Below are positions 42,283 to 50,556 of a DNA stretch of 64,000 nt, piece by piece (within the stretch, counting starts at the first letter, position 1; every line of letters begins with the position of its first letter). Under the pieces are notes generated by a model. That model saw nothing but the letters and a program-made list of their open reading frames with translations, had not been told where the DNA came from and ran no database searches. Source of the DNA: Clostridiales bacterium UBA1758 (GTDB taxonomy: Bacteria > Bacillota > Clostridia > Oscillospirales > UBA1758); NCBI GenBank assembly GCA_002315595.1, contig DCHG01000067.1, positions 5,844-69,843 of the forward strand, given 5' to 3'. Both the position numbers and the translations under genes were made by a program.

Positions 42283-42380
42283 CTTGGTACTGAGAGACCG
42301 ACAAGGCGTCTGCAATGAAAAAAAGGCGGAATTCCGCCTGCGTTGCCTTGTCTTATTATGGACAGGGTTCTTTTTTTTGC
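42283..42380 (+). promoter_or_regulatory. PyrR-type transcription attenuator
   Basis: A hairpin at 42283-42305 with the loop ACTGAGAG resembles the PyrR binding loop (ARUCCNGNGAGGYU). The antiterminator pairs 42300-42308 with 42345-42352 around an inner AGGCGG/CCGCCT hairpin. The same 3' arm (CCTTGTC, 42346-42352) can instead pair with GACAGGG (42361-42367), forming a terminator with a long T-tract. When PyrR with UMP holds the first hairpin, the antiterminator loses its 5' arm and transcription stops. This is the standard control of pyrimidine uptake in Firmicutes. Confidence 0.85.
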
Positions 42381-42448
42381 CTGATTTTCGTCAATAACGG
42401 GGAAACCCGTTTGAGGAAGTGTCAAAAATATAAAAAAGGAGTAAGAAA

Positions 42449-43759
42449 ATGAATCTGACTTACGGAATCAAAGACAGACCCAAATTCGGACAAGTAATTC
42501 TCTTCGCACTGCAACAACTTCTCGCCATCATGGCCGCTACCATCGCGGTACCTTCCATCATCGGTAATGGCATGGGACAGACCGCAGCCCTCTTCGGTGC
42601 AGGCGTCGGTACACTTGTGTACCTGCTATTCACCAAGTTCCGCAGCCCGGTTTTCCTCGGATCTTCCTTCGCCTTTATCGGATCCATGTTCACCGCTTTC
42701 GCCGGTGCAGCATCCATGGAAGCCGGATACCTCGGTCTTATTCTCGGCGCTCTGTTTGCCGGACTTGTTTATGTTGTGATCTCGATTGTCGTTAAGTGCG
42801 TTGGCGTTCAGTGGATCAACAAACTTATGCCGGCCGTCGTCATCGGACCGACCGTTGCGATCATCGGTCTTTCCCTTGCCGGTAACGCCGTCGGAGACCT
42901 CGGAACTGCTCCCGCAGGTGGCTCCGTTTATGTCGCACTGATCTGTGGTCTTGTCACCCTCTTTGTCACGATGATCTGCTCCATCTTCGGCAAAAAAATG
43001 GTCAAGATGATTCCGTTCATCATTGGCATCCTCGCCGGTTATGCCGTCGCTGCGATCTTCACCGTCATTGGTGAGAAGACTGGCAACGCTTCGCTCCTTG
43101 TTATCAACTTCAAACTCTTTGAAAATATCACATGGATCCCTGACTTCACCTTCCTTACTGCCTATAAGGGCTTGGATCAGTTGACTGGCTCCTACATCGC
43201 CACTGTTGCGGTCGCGTATATTCCGGTTGCTTTCGTTGTCTTTGCCGAACACATCGCCGACCACAAGAACCTCAGTTCCATTGTCGGCGTCGATCTGCTT
43301 GAAAATCCGGGCCTTCATCGCACCCTCCTCGGTGACGGTGTCGGCTCCTTCGCCGGTGCGATCTTCGGCGGTTGCCCGAACACCACCTACGGTGAATCCG
43401 TCGGTTGTGTTGCGATCTCCGGCAACGCTTCCATCGTGACCATTCTTGCCACTGCGATCCTTGCGATCGCCGTCTCCTTCGTCGGGCCGTTCGCTACCTT
43501 CCTCGCCACCATCCCGAACTGTGTCATGGGCGGCGTCTGCATCGCACTGTACGGCTTCATCGCGGTCTCCGGTTTGAAGATGATCCAGCAGGTTGATCTC
43601 AACGACAATCACAATCTGTTCGTCGTTTCCGTCATCCTCATCAGCGGCATCGGAGGTCTCTCTGTCAGTTTCGGTTCTGTCACCCTGACCAGTGTCGCCT
43701 GCGCACTTATCCTCGGTATTCTTACCAACACCATGCTCAAGAAAAAAGACGACAAGTAA
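42449..43759 (+). CDS. uraA: Uracil permease (NCS2 family)
   Basis: A 436-residue nucleobase:cation symporter with about 14 membrane helices, seven per inverted repeat. Family motifs are LFALQQLLAIMAATIAVP at the N-terminus, VVFAEHIADHKNLSSIVG with the substrate-binding Glu of UraA, and FGGCPNTTYGESVGCVAIS followed by a NASIV segment. It imports uracil. The PyrR-type attenuator directly upstream supports the assignment over xanthine or purine permease. Confidence 0.95.
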   Translation: MNLTYGIKDRPKFGQVILFALQQLLAIMAATIAVPSIIGNGMGQTAALFGAGVGTLVYLLFTKFRSPVFLGSSFAFIGSMFTAFAGAASMEAGYLGLILGALFAGLVYVVISIVVKCVGVQWINKLMPAVVIGPTVAIIGLSLAGNAVGDLGTAPAGGSVYVALICGLVTLFVTMICSIFGKKMVKMIPFIIGILAGYAVAAIFTVIGEKTGNASLLVINFKLFENITWIPDFTFLTAYKGLDQLTGSYIATVAVAYIPVAFVVFAEHIADHKNLSSIVGVDLLENPGLHRTLLGDGVGSFAGAIFGGCPNTTYGESVGCVAISGNASIVTILATAILAIAVSFVGPFATFLATIPNCVMGGVCIALYGFIAVSGLKMIQQVDLNDNHNLFVVSVILISGIGGLSVSFGSVTLTSVACALILGILTNTMLKKKDDK

Positions 43760-43773
43760 GTTTTAATTATAAC

Positions 43774-43811
43774 AAAACACCCATCGTACCATTGGTACGG
43801 TGGGTGTTTTT
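43774..43811. terminator. Bidirectional terminator after uraA and the Cys-rich gene
   Basis: AAAACACCCA..GTACC and GGTAC..TGGGTGTTTT form a long symmetric hairpin with an ATT loop, between convergent genes. Confidence 0.88.
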
Positions 43812-43825
43812 GGTTTCGGGACTTT

Positions 43826-43990
43826 TTATTTGTCTTCGGTTTCCTTTTCACAGAAATTGAGTCTCATACAGGCGACACAATGGTCGGTATCTTCCACATG
43901 GTGGCGGATACATTCGGCACAGTTGCCGTTAAATTTGCACGCCTTGTTTTCGCAGGGGCAGCCGCCCTTGATTTTGCAGGTAGTTTCCAT
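43826..43990 (-). CDS. Small Cys-rich protein (54 residues)
   Basis: A 54-residue protein found by reading the minus strand between uraA and the AAC(3)-like gene. GGAG lies 7 bases before the ATG at 43990. It has nine cysteines (5, 11, 13, 18, 24, 27, 38, 41, 47) and adjacent histidines, arranged as CKIKGGCPCENKACKFNGNC, then CIRHH, CVAC and a last FCE. The pattern suggests a metal or iron-sulfur site and resembles small 'C-x-x-H/N-G-x-C-x-x-C' proteins common in Clostridia, whose role is not known. It begins 9 bases after the acetyltransferase stop. Confidence 0.8.
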   Translation of the reverse strand: METTCKIKGGCPCENKACKFNGNCAECIRHHVEDTDHCVACMRLNFCEKETEDK

Positions 43991-43999
43991 TATGATCTC

Positions 44000-44764
44000 C
44001 TATTCAATCGGGTCGATTTTATCGACGAAGTAGTATTTGTTCTTGCGCATCATGTCCTCGCCGCGCTTCCAAACGGCACGGGAGTCAATCAGCCAACATT
44101 CGGCGTCGAGTACATAGCCGTGCGTGTATTCACTCGGATCGAGCAGATCCATAATGCGATGATAACATTGGGCATAGCCGAAATGATTGAAGCCGTGCCG
44201 CTTGGTTGTGACCTTCGTTTCCGTGCCGTCCTCTAAGATAACGGTGTATTCCACAGATTTGAAGAACAGAAACTCCGGCATGATCAGTTCCTCGACTCCG
44301 TGCATCGTCGTGCAGGAGTGAACTCCGCAACCGAGCATCAAAAGTTTTCCGCCACGGTCACGGAGGATCGAGAACGGAGAATTCGGGCCGACCGGTGTGT
44401 CGTCGAGAATGTGTTTTGATACGATTTCTTCGGCGTCTTTGCCCCAAACGCCGACGGAGTGCGTCGGACTGCCAGAACGATAAACACCGGGCATCTTGCG
44501 GAAGGTTTCCGGCAAAATGCCGATACAAGCGGGTGTATTTTTGATATCATAGATCGGGTGCTCGGCGGTGACATGGGCATAACTGAGCGTCGGGAGCATC
44601 AAAGTGCCGTCGCACACTGCGGCTTCTAGGACTTCAAGTGCGCCCGTCGGACCGCCCTCGATCCCTCCGAGAGACTTAAACGACGAGTGCATCAGTAATG
44701 AATCGGTGGATTTGACACCGAGCGCACGAAGATCATTAAGCATTTTCTGCTGACGAGTTTCCAT
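44000..44764 (-). CDS. AAC(3)-family N-acetyltransferase
   Basis: A 254-residue protein of the aminoglycoside 3-N-acetyltransferase/YokD fold. Recognisable blocks are DSLLMHSSFKSLGGIEGGP near the N-terminus, GTLMLPTLSYAH, RSGSPTHSVGVWGKDA (holding the active-site His) and LLMLGCGVHSCTTMHGVEE. Chromosomal relatives in soil and gut Firmicutes are common and mostly do not confer resistance, so the natural acceptor is unknown. It lies 16 bases after the aldo/keto reductase gene and before the Cys-rich gene. Confidence 0.9.
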   Translation of the reverse strand: METRQQKMLNDLRALGVKSTDSLLMHSSFKSLGGIEGGPTGALEVLEAAVCDGTLMLPTLSYAHVTAEHPIYDIKNTPACIGILPETFRKMPGVYRSGSPTHSVGVWGKDAEEIVSKHILDDTPVGPNSPFSILRDRGGKLLMLGCGVHSCTTMHGVEELIMPEFLFFKSVEYTVILEDGTETKVTTKRHGFNHFGYAQCYHRIMDLLDPSEYTHGYVLDAECWLIDSRAVWKRGEDMMRKNKYYFVDKIDPIE

Positions 44765-44780
44765 GAAATCACCTCATTTA

Positions 44781-45920
44781 TTATTTTTCAAGCAGAGATT
44801 TTGCGTATTTGTCGATTTCGGCAAGCCTTTCCGGGATGGAAATGCCCTGCGGGCAACGCTTGACGCAGGCGTTGCAGTGAATGCAGTTGTCGGCGCGCTT
44901 TTCAGCCGGAAGTGACGCGTTGTAGGCGATGTTAAAAGCAAAATCGTTGCCGGAGATTTTGTATCCGTTATATGCGGCAAAGATCGTGAAAATCGAAATG
45001 CCCTTCGGGCAGTCGATGCAGTAACGGCAACCGGTGCAAGGAATCGCGCCGGAGGCACGGAATACGCCGAGAGCATCGTTCAAAGCGGCGATCTCTTTTT
45101 CACTAAGCGGTTTGAAATTGTTCATTGTGGCAAGGTTGTCGTCGACCTGCGATTCTTCGGTCATGCCGGAAAGGACGGTCAGAACATTCGGCTGGGACGC
45201 GGCAAAACGGATCGCCCAGGATGCGACACTCTGATCCGGCTCGACGGATTTCAAAATACTGCTTGCCTTGTCGTTGAGTTTGGCGAGCATTCCGCCACGG
45301 ACGGGCTCCATAACGACAACGGGGATGCCGTGAGAGGTCAGGATATCGTACTGCCCCTTCGCGTCCTGAACTTCCCAGTCGTAATAGTTCAACTGAATTT
45401 GCGCAAAATCCCATTCATGTGCGTCGACGATCTTTCTGAGAGCCGCGGGCGAATCGTGGAAGGAGAAGCCGAGATTGCGGATCTTACCCTCTTTTTTGTA
45501 GTTCAACAGTTTTTCGTAGACACCGAGTTTTTCGCAGAAATCGAAGCGTTCGCCGCTGAGACTGTGCATCAGGTAGAAGTCGAAATAATCGACGCCGCAG
45601 AGTTCAAGTTGTTTTTCGAAGATTTCTTCGACGTCGCTTGATTTGGTCAGTGCAAAGGTCGGCAGTTTTGTGGCAAGATAAAAACTGTCACGTGGGTATT
45701 TTTTTAATGCCTTACCGACAAAGGCCTGCGACATTCCGCCGTGATACGGATGTGCGGTGTCAAAATAGTTGACGCCCGCCTTATATGCCTTGTCCACGAG
45801 GGCTTCGGCTTTTTCGTAATCAATGTTTTTCGGATCGTCGTCAACGGTTGGCAGACGCATTAAACCGAAGCCGAGCAGAGATACCATTTTTCCGGTGTGT
45901 TTGTATTCGCGTTTTTCCAT
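44781..45920 (-). CDS. Aldo/keto reductase with C-terminal ferredoxin-like domain
   Basis: A 379-residue protein with an aldo/keto reductase barrel (residues 1-280). The active site has Asp/Tyr (NYFDTAHPYHGG), Lys (LATKLP) and His (FYLMHSLSG). The C-terminal part has CTGCRYCIDCPKG and, further on, CIHCNACVKRCPQGI, enough cysteines for one or two [4Fe-4S] clusters. Such fusions are common in anaerobes and probably couple carbonyl reduction to ferredoxin-type electron transfer. It is the first gene of a three-gene unit with its own promoter. Confidence 0.94.
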   Translation of the reverse strand: MEKREYKHTGKMVSLLGFGLMRLPTVDDDPKNIDYEKAEALVDKAYKAGVNYFDTAHPYHGGMSQAFVGKALKKYPRDSFYLATKLPTFALTKSSDVEEIFEKQLELCGVDYFDFYLMHSLSGERFDFCEKLGVYEKLLNYKKEGKIRNLGFSFHDSPAALRKIVDAHEWDFAQIQLNYYDWEVQDAKGQYDILTSHGIPVVVMEPVRGGMLAKLNDKASSILKSVEPDQSVASWAIRFAASQPNVLTVLSGMTEESQVDDNLATMNNFKPLSEKEIAALNDALGVFRASGAIPCTGCRYCIDCPKGISIFTIFAAYNGYKISGNDFAFNIAYNASLPAEKRADNCIHCNACVKRCPQGISIPERLAEIDKYAKSLLEK

Positions 45921-45962
45921 AATTCTTCCTCCTAAAAAGCGGTGACAAGTGCTTACAAGTAA

Positions 45963-45990
45963 ATTATAGCAGATTTTTATACGGACACAA
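45963..45990 (-). promoter_or_regulatory. Promoter of the aldo/keto reductase unit
   Basis: TTGTGT (45985-45990), a 16-bp spacer and TATAAT (45963-45968) on the minus strand. Confidence 0.7.
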
Positions 45991-46069
45991 GAAAAAATTT
46001 GTAAAACTTGTGGAAGTTTTTTACGGAAGGTGGTATGATTAAGTTAAGGTCAAAAAGGAGGAAGAAAAT

Positions 46070-48385
46070 ATGTTTGTTCCCGAAAGAGTTAAACTGGCGA
46101 AGGTCGAAAACATCGGCGGCGTGCCGTCCCTTACCGTTGACGGCAAACCCATTGGCGCGATGACATTTCAGTGGGCACTCGGCGATCAGAGTGCCGAACA
46201 ACTGAAAAGTCTCGGGAAAGCCGGAATTGAACTGTACTTCCTGCGCATTTCCATCAGCGATCCCGAAAAATTGGATGAATTTAAGCAGAGTTTGCATGAA
46301 CACGTCAGGGTTTTGAAAGAAAATGTTCCGAATGCCAAAGCGATTATTTGGCTGACGGTTATGCCGTATGACGGATTTCAGGATAAATTCCCGGACGATG
46401 TCGTCGTATTCAATGACGGCAAAACGGGCGGTTGGCTGAGCCATGACTTCATGCGTCTGCCGAATAACGACACGCCACGTTTCTCTCACGCTTCGGAAGC
46501 GTGGAAGCACGAAGTGGCGGGAATGTTCCGCGAGGTCGTCAGGGAAGTCAACAATACCGACCTTGCCGATACCATCATCGGCTACTTCCTATTCTCACTC
46601 TGCTATGAGTGGAGTTGGTTCTGGGATTACGATGTCGACAACCGTTGCCAGGAATACTCCAAAGCAATGGAGTATGCGTTCAGAAATTATCTCATTGAAA
46701 AATATCATGGCAGCCTGAAAGCACTTCGTGCGGCGTGGAAGGATCCGAATGTCACCTTCGGCACTGCGCAATTGCCGAGTTTTGAACAAAAACGCACCCC
46801 GACCTACGGTCGATTTTGGGATCCCGACAAGAGCGCGCAACTCATTGACTACGCCGAGATTCACGCCGAAACCGTCACCGAGAAACTCGAATATTTCTCG
46901 AAGATTCTCAAGGAAGAAAGCGGATTTAAGGCAGTTGTCGGGTCGTTCTGGGGCTATTTGATGAATCAGGATCACCTCTGGGGCGGCCAGGCACGCTTTA
47001 AGCGCATGATGGATTGCCCGTACCTCGATTTCTGGTCTGCACCGTACACCTATGAAAACAAGACAAACGGCGATTTTGCGTCGATGCGTTACCTCATCAA
47101 GTCCCTGCAAAAGCACAATAAACTCTATTTTGCCGAAGCCGACACCTTCATTCACGACTCGGCAGAAGGCTCACATAAACATCACGGGTGCCCGATGTCG
47201 ACGTATTATGAGTCCGGTGAACTCCTCAAACGCGACTATGTCTATCCGCTTTGCGAAGGTACGCAGGCATGGTGGATCGACTGGTCAAGCGGGGCTAGCC
47301 AATATGATGAGCGTCAGTATCTGCCGCTTATGCGTAGAATGCAGGAAATCAGCCGTGATGCGTTCAAGATGCCGCGTGGTGGTGTTTCCGACATTGCGGG
47401 CATCGTCGATCAGGAGTCATTGATCACCTATGTGCCGAAAGTCAACGCCAAAAACCCCGCCAATGTCGTCATCACCGATATTGCCCATACGCCGGAGGAA
47501 GCCGAACGCAAGTTCCCGGCAGGTTTGACATTTAACGCGATCGACCGTTTCCGTGTACATGAACTGCCGCGAATCGGTGCACCGGTGGATTTCTACGAAA
47601 CCGACGATGTTCTCGACGGTCAGGGCAGAAAACACAAGATGTATATCTTTATGAACAACTATGTCGTCGACACGGAAGAAAGAGAACGCATAGAAAAATA
47701 CCTCAAACGCGACGGAAATGTCCTTGTGTTCATGTACGGTGCGGGATTGCTTCAACCGAATGCGGAGGTCACCGCGGGTGCCGAAAACGTGACCGAACTG
47801 ACCGGCATCCATATGAAGGTCGAAATGATTGAACAGCGTGCGAGAATGAAGACCGTTTCGGGTGCGTCCGCGATTCTTCCGGGATTGAAAGACGGCGAGG
47901 AAATCGGTGATTTCGAACGTATGGTCGACTGCGGATTTGATTTCAAGGCAAATTCCGAGGTTCCGTTCAAGCCTGCCCCAAACCGTATTGATCCCGTCAT
48001 CTATGCCGACGATCGGGACGCAAAGACTTTGGCGGAGTATGTCGAAGGCGGAAAGCCCGCCTTTGTTATGAAGGAATTTGACAACTGGACGAGTATTTAT
48101 GTCGGATCTCCGGCGGTGCAGGCGTATGTCCTCCGTGCCATTGCCAAAAAGGCGGGCGCGCACCTCTATGTCGACGACGAGGATATTATCGTCTATGCGA
48201 ATGAAAGTTTTGTCGGCTTGCACACCGCGACCGCGGGAAAGAGGACGATCCGTTTGCCCGAAAAGGCGAATGTGTGCGAAGCCTTCGACAAGCGCGAGAT
48301 CGGAAGGAATATCGACAACTTTGTTGAACAGATTCCTGCGGGAACGACCAGATTGTACTGTCTGCGTCCCGAATTACTTGACTGA
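46070..48385 (+). CDS. GH42-like beta-galactosidase-type glycoside hydrolase
   Basis: A 771-residue cytosolic enzyme with a TIM barrel, a trimerisation/amidotransferase-like middle domain (about residues 430-620) and a C-terminal beta domain, the GH42 architecture. Candidate acid/base is Glu180 (SLCYEWSWFWD) and candidate nucleophile is Glu356 (KLYFAEADTF). The usual GH42 Asn-Glu pair at the acid/base is replaced by Tyr-Glu, so it may belong to a neighbouring family. AGGAGGAAG precedes the ATG. An EamA transporter and a sugar isomerase follow on the same strand, forming a small sugar-use operon. Confidence 0.85.
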   Translation: MFVPERVKLAKVENIGGVPSLTVDGKPIGAMTFQWALGDQSAEQLKSLGKAGIELYFLRISISDPEKLDEFKQSLHEHVRVLKENVPNAKAIIWLTVMPYDGFQDKFPDDVVVFNDGKTGGWLSHDFMRLPNNDTPRFSHASEAWKHEVAGMFREVVREVNNTDLADTIIGYFLFSLCYEWSWFWDYDVDNRCQEYSKAMEYAFRNYLIEKYHGSLKALRAAWKDPNVTFGTAQLPSFEQKRTPTYGRFWDPDKSAQLIDYAEIHAETVTEKLEYFSKILKEESGFKAVVGSFWGYLMNQDHLWGGQARFKRMMDCPYLDFWSAPYTYENKTNGDFASMRYLIKSLQKHNKLYFAEADTFIHDSAEGSHKHHGCPMSTYYESGELLKRDYVYPLCEGTQAWWIDWSSGASQYDERQYLPLMRRMQEISRDAFKMPRGGVSDIAGIVDQESLITYVPKVNAKNPANVVITDIAHTPEEAERKFPAGLTFNAIDRFRVHELPRIGAPVDFYETDDVLDGQGRKHKMYIFMNNYVVDTEERERIEKYLKRDGNVLVFMYGAGLLQPNAEVTAGAENVTELTGIHMKVEMIEQRARMKTVSGASAILPGLKDGEEIGDFERMVDCGFDFKANSEVPFKPAPNRIDPVIYADDRDAKTLAEYVEGGKPAFVMKEFDNWTSIYVGSPAVQAYVLRAIAKKAGAHLYVDDEDIIVYANESFVGLHTATAGKRTIRLPEKANVCEAFDKREIGRNIDNFVEQIPAGTTRLYCLRPELLD

Positions 48386-48399
48386 TTGGAGAAAAACAC

Positions 48400-48492
48400 T
48401 TGAAAAGTGAAAAAAAAACACTCCGAGTGATTAAAAAATATGCGCTGTATTTGCGCAGACAGGTGAAAATCAAGGGAAATAAAGGAGAGTAG
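48400..48492 (+). CDS. Possible 30-residue basic peptide
   Basis: A short frame starting with TTG at 48400, 9 bases after GGAG, and encoding a lysine/arginine-rich peptide (KSEKKTLRVIKKYALYLRR and a short tail). It ends inside the ribosome site of the EamA gene, so it could couple translation across the 115-base gap between the GH42-like gene and the transporter. The weak start and composition mean that it may not be a gene. Confidence 0.3.
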   Translation: MKSEKKTLRVIKKYALYLRRQVKIKGNKGE

Positions 48493-48500
48493 GAAACAAG

Positions 48501-49367
48501 ATGCCCGGATTTCTTTTCTTTATCTTCCAACCGCTTTTGTCCAATGCGAAGGTAATGTTGCAGGGTGGACTTGTGCGAAAGCACAACAAAACGCTCGCCG
48601 ATACGGTGCTGATCAATGCGTGGATATTTGCCGCGGTAACACTTATTATGGGGGCGCTGTTTTTCCGACAGTTGCCCCCGATCGGACTGGTGTTGCTCGC
48701 CATACTCGGCGGGGCACTTGCATCGGGTTTTCAGATCTGTTACAGTTCCGCATTCCGTTCGGGACCGATCTCAATCACCTGCGTGATCGTGTCATTTGCA
48801 GTTGTGTTCCCGGTGTTGGGCGGATTGCTGATCTACGATGAAAAACTTTCCACACTTCGGATCGCTGCCCTTGTTCTGACGGCGATCACGTTTTTGCTCA
48901 TCCCGGAACGAACGGGCGGAAAGGTCAATCGTCGTTGGTTGATTTTTTCGCTTTCGGCAATGGTTTGCTCCGGTACCAGTAATTTTTTGCAATTGATTGT
49001 ATCACGCACGGCGGGCTTTGCGGATTATTCCAATGAATTCATCGTCCTTTGCTTCGCCGTTGCATCGGCGCTCTGTTTTTTGATCGGCACGCCGTGGCAA
49101 AAGCGTGATGGCGGTATTTTCCACCCGACGAAAAAGGTGCTTTTGACCGTTCTCGGGATCGGATTGGCGTTGGGACTTTACAATATTCTCACGCCGATGG
49201 CACTCAAAAGCGGAATTGATGCGTCGAAGTATTTTCCGTTGATGAATGTAATCATTATGATCGTGGTGCTGATTTCGGACTTCATCTTCTATCGCCATAT
49301 TCCAAAGGGAAGACAGTGGATCGGCATTGTGACCGCGATCATCGGATCGGTGCTGATCAATTTATAA
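48501..49367 (+). CDS. EamA/DMT-superfamily transporter
   Basis: A 288-residue membrane protein with about ten helices. It begins PGFLFFIFQPLLSNAKVML, and the two halves each end in a motif like YDEKLSTLRIAALVLTAITF and YRHIPKGRQWIGIVTAIIG. AAAGGAGAG precedes the ATG. It lies between a GH42-like enzyme and a sugar isomerase, so transport of a sugar or its derivative is plausible but unproven. Confidence 0.88.
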   Translation: MPGFLFFIFQPLLSNAKVMLQGGLVRKHNKTLADTVLINAWIFAAVTLIMGALFFRQLPPIGLVLLAILGGALASGFQICYSSAFRSGPISITCVIVSFAVVFPVLGGLLIYDEKLSTLRIAALVLTAITFLLIPERTGGKVNRRWLIFSLSAMVCSGTSNFLQLIVSRTAGFADYSNEFIVLCFAVASALCFLIGTPWQKRDGGIFHPTKKVLLTVLGIGLALGLYNILTPMALKSGIDASKYFPLMNVIIMIVVLISDFIFYRHIPKGRQWIGIVTAIIGSVLINL

Positions 49368-49394
49368 AGTGTAATTTCAGAAAGGAATGTATAT

Positions 49395-50294
49395 ATGTTT
49401 GACATTTCCATCGGAACGCTGATTCCGGCATTGAGTGCGAAGGCACTGATCCCACAACTGAACCAAAAGGGGTTTGAATCGTACGAACTGAACATCGACG
49501 AAATCGACCCGCGCACTTTCGATTTTGACGCGTTTGCGGACGAAATTTTACCGCTTCTTGACGGCAGAACGGTTTCGGCTTGCGGTTTTTATCGAAATCC
49601 GATCAAAAATCGGGACGAAAAAGAAATGCTCATTGCGCTGATCCGAAATTTGAGCAAATTGAATTGTAATGTGATCGGTGCATTTGCGGGTGGCTTGCCC
49701 GACAAATCGATCCCCGAAACGATTTCCGCATATGCGGAAACATGGAAGGAGATCGGTGATGTCGCGGGTGAGTGCGGCGTCAAGATCGGCTTTGAGGGTT
49801 GCGGGAACGGATGGAACGGCGGAAGCCACAACATCGCGTACTGCTCGGATGCGTGGGATCTGATGTTTGACGCACTCGATCACCCGGCACTCGGATTGGA
49901 ATGGGAGCCGTGTCACGCGCTTGAAATTCTTGCCGATCCGATCGCCCAACTTCGTCAATACGCCAGCCGTGTCGTACATATCCACGGCAAGGACGGCACG
50001 GTCGCATGGGACGTCATTTCCCGCTATGGCGTCAATGCCGGCAGGCAATATATGTGGAATCGTACGCCGGGATTCGGTGACACGAACTGGGCAGATATTT
50101 TTACGATCCTGTTGCAGACGGGCTTTGTAGGGGCTTGCGATATTGAGGGTTATCACGACCCCGTGCATTACGACGATATGGAATGGACGGCGCAGGCAAC
50201 TGCGGTTGAGTATCTGAAACGTTGTCGTGGCGGCGTCGAATATTTTGCCGGACCGAGTGAATATCGTGGATATCAGGGCGCAAGAAAAAAGTGA
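49395..50294 (+). CDS. Sugar phosphate isomerase/epimerase (xylose-isomerase-like TIM barrel)
   Basis: A 299-residue TIM-barrel enzyme. Metal ligands expected for the family are visible: Glu in KIGFEGCGNGW, Glu/Asp in LGLEWEPCH, His in VVHIHGKDG and Glu in ACDIEGYHDP. AGAAAGGAATG precedes the ATG. It is the last gene of the GH42-like unit and probably isomerises or epimerises a sugar released by it, although the family also includes endonucleases and dehydratases. Confidence 0.88.
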   Translation: MFDISIGTLIPALSAKALIPQLNQKGFESYELNIDEIDPRTFDFDAFADEILPLLDGRTVSACGFYRNPIKNRDEKEMLIALIRNLSKLNCNVIGAFAGGLPDKSIPETISAYAETWKEIGDVAGECGVKIGFEGCGNGWNGGSHNIAYCSDAWDLMFDALDHPALGLEWEPCHALEILADPIAQLRQYASRVVHIHGKDGTVAWDVISRYGVNAGRQYMWNRTPGFGDTNWADIFTILLQTGFVGACDIEGYHDPVHYDDMEWTAQATAVEYLKRCRGGVEYFAGPSEYRGYQGARKK

Positions 50295-50314
50295 CCGATT
50301 TTCGGGCAAAACGC

Positions 50315-50343
50315 TTGACTTCATAATAGATCATCGGTATAAT
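50315..50343 (+). promoter_or_regulatory. Promoter of the leader peptide/ABC exporter operon
   Basis: TTGACT (50315-50320), a 17-bp spacer and TATAAT (50338-50343). Confidence 0.88.
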
Positions 50344-50383
50344 AACAATTGTTACGAAATTAACCGAAAGGAGGCGAACAAGC

Positions 50384-50455
50384 ATGACAAAACTCAGTTT
50401 AAGTCGGAATTTTCAAAATAATAACGGCGCGGTGCTGTTCGCCTTTTGCGCATAA
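50384..50455 (+). CDS. 23-residue leader peptide before the ABC exporter
   Basis: A complete small frame with an optimal AAAGGAGG site 9 bases before the ATG. It encodes MTKLSLSRNFQNN and then NGAVLFAFCA, and stops at 50453-50455. It lies between a strong promoter and an intrinsic terminator that precedes the exporter genes. This matches the arrangement of B. subtilis bmrB, a 54-codon leader whose translation controls transcription of bmrCD. The last codons overlap the 5' arm of a possible antiterminator. The sequence is not similar to a known leader that I can recall. Confidence 0.72.
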   Translation: MTKLSLSRNFQNNNGAVLFAFCA

Positions 50456-50518
50456 TTTCTACGCTTTTACGCAAACAGACGGGCGTTCCGCGGGATCGGG
50501 ATGCCCGTTTTATTTTTA
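50440..50518 (+). promoter_or_regulatory. Attenuator of the ABC exporter operon
   Basis: CGGGCGTTCC (50480-50489) and GGGATGCCCG (50498-50507) form a 10-bp terminator followed by TTTTATTTTTAT. An alternative fold pairs the end of the leader frame (CGCC 50440-50443 and TTGCG 50446-50450) with CGCAA (50470-50474) and GGCG (50482-50485), which removes the left arm of the terminator. A ribosome stalled early in the leader would allow this antiterminator. Confidence 0.65.
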
Positions 50519-50556
50519 TATGATGTAGGTTTGAACTGCAAACCGGGAAGGAAGTC

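Noticed and set aside
44000..44764. Reading the AAC(3)-fold gene as an aminoglycoside resistance determinant.
   Set aside because: The context (aldo/keto reductase, Cys-rich protein) and the lack of any mobile element argue for a chromosomal housekeeping or detoxification enzyme.
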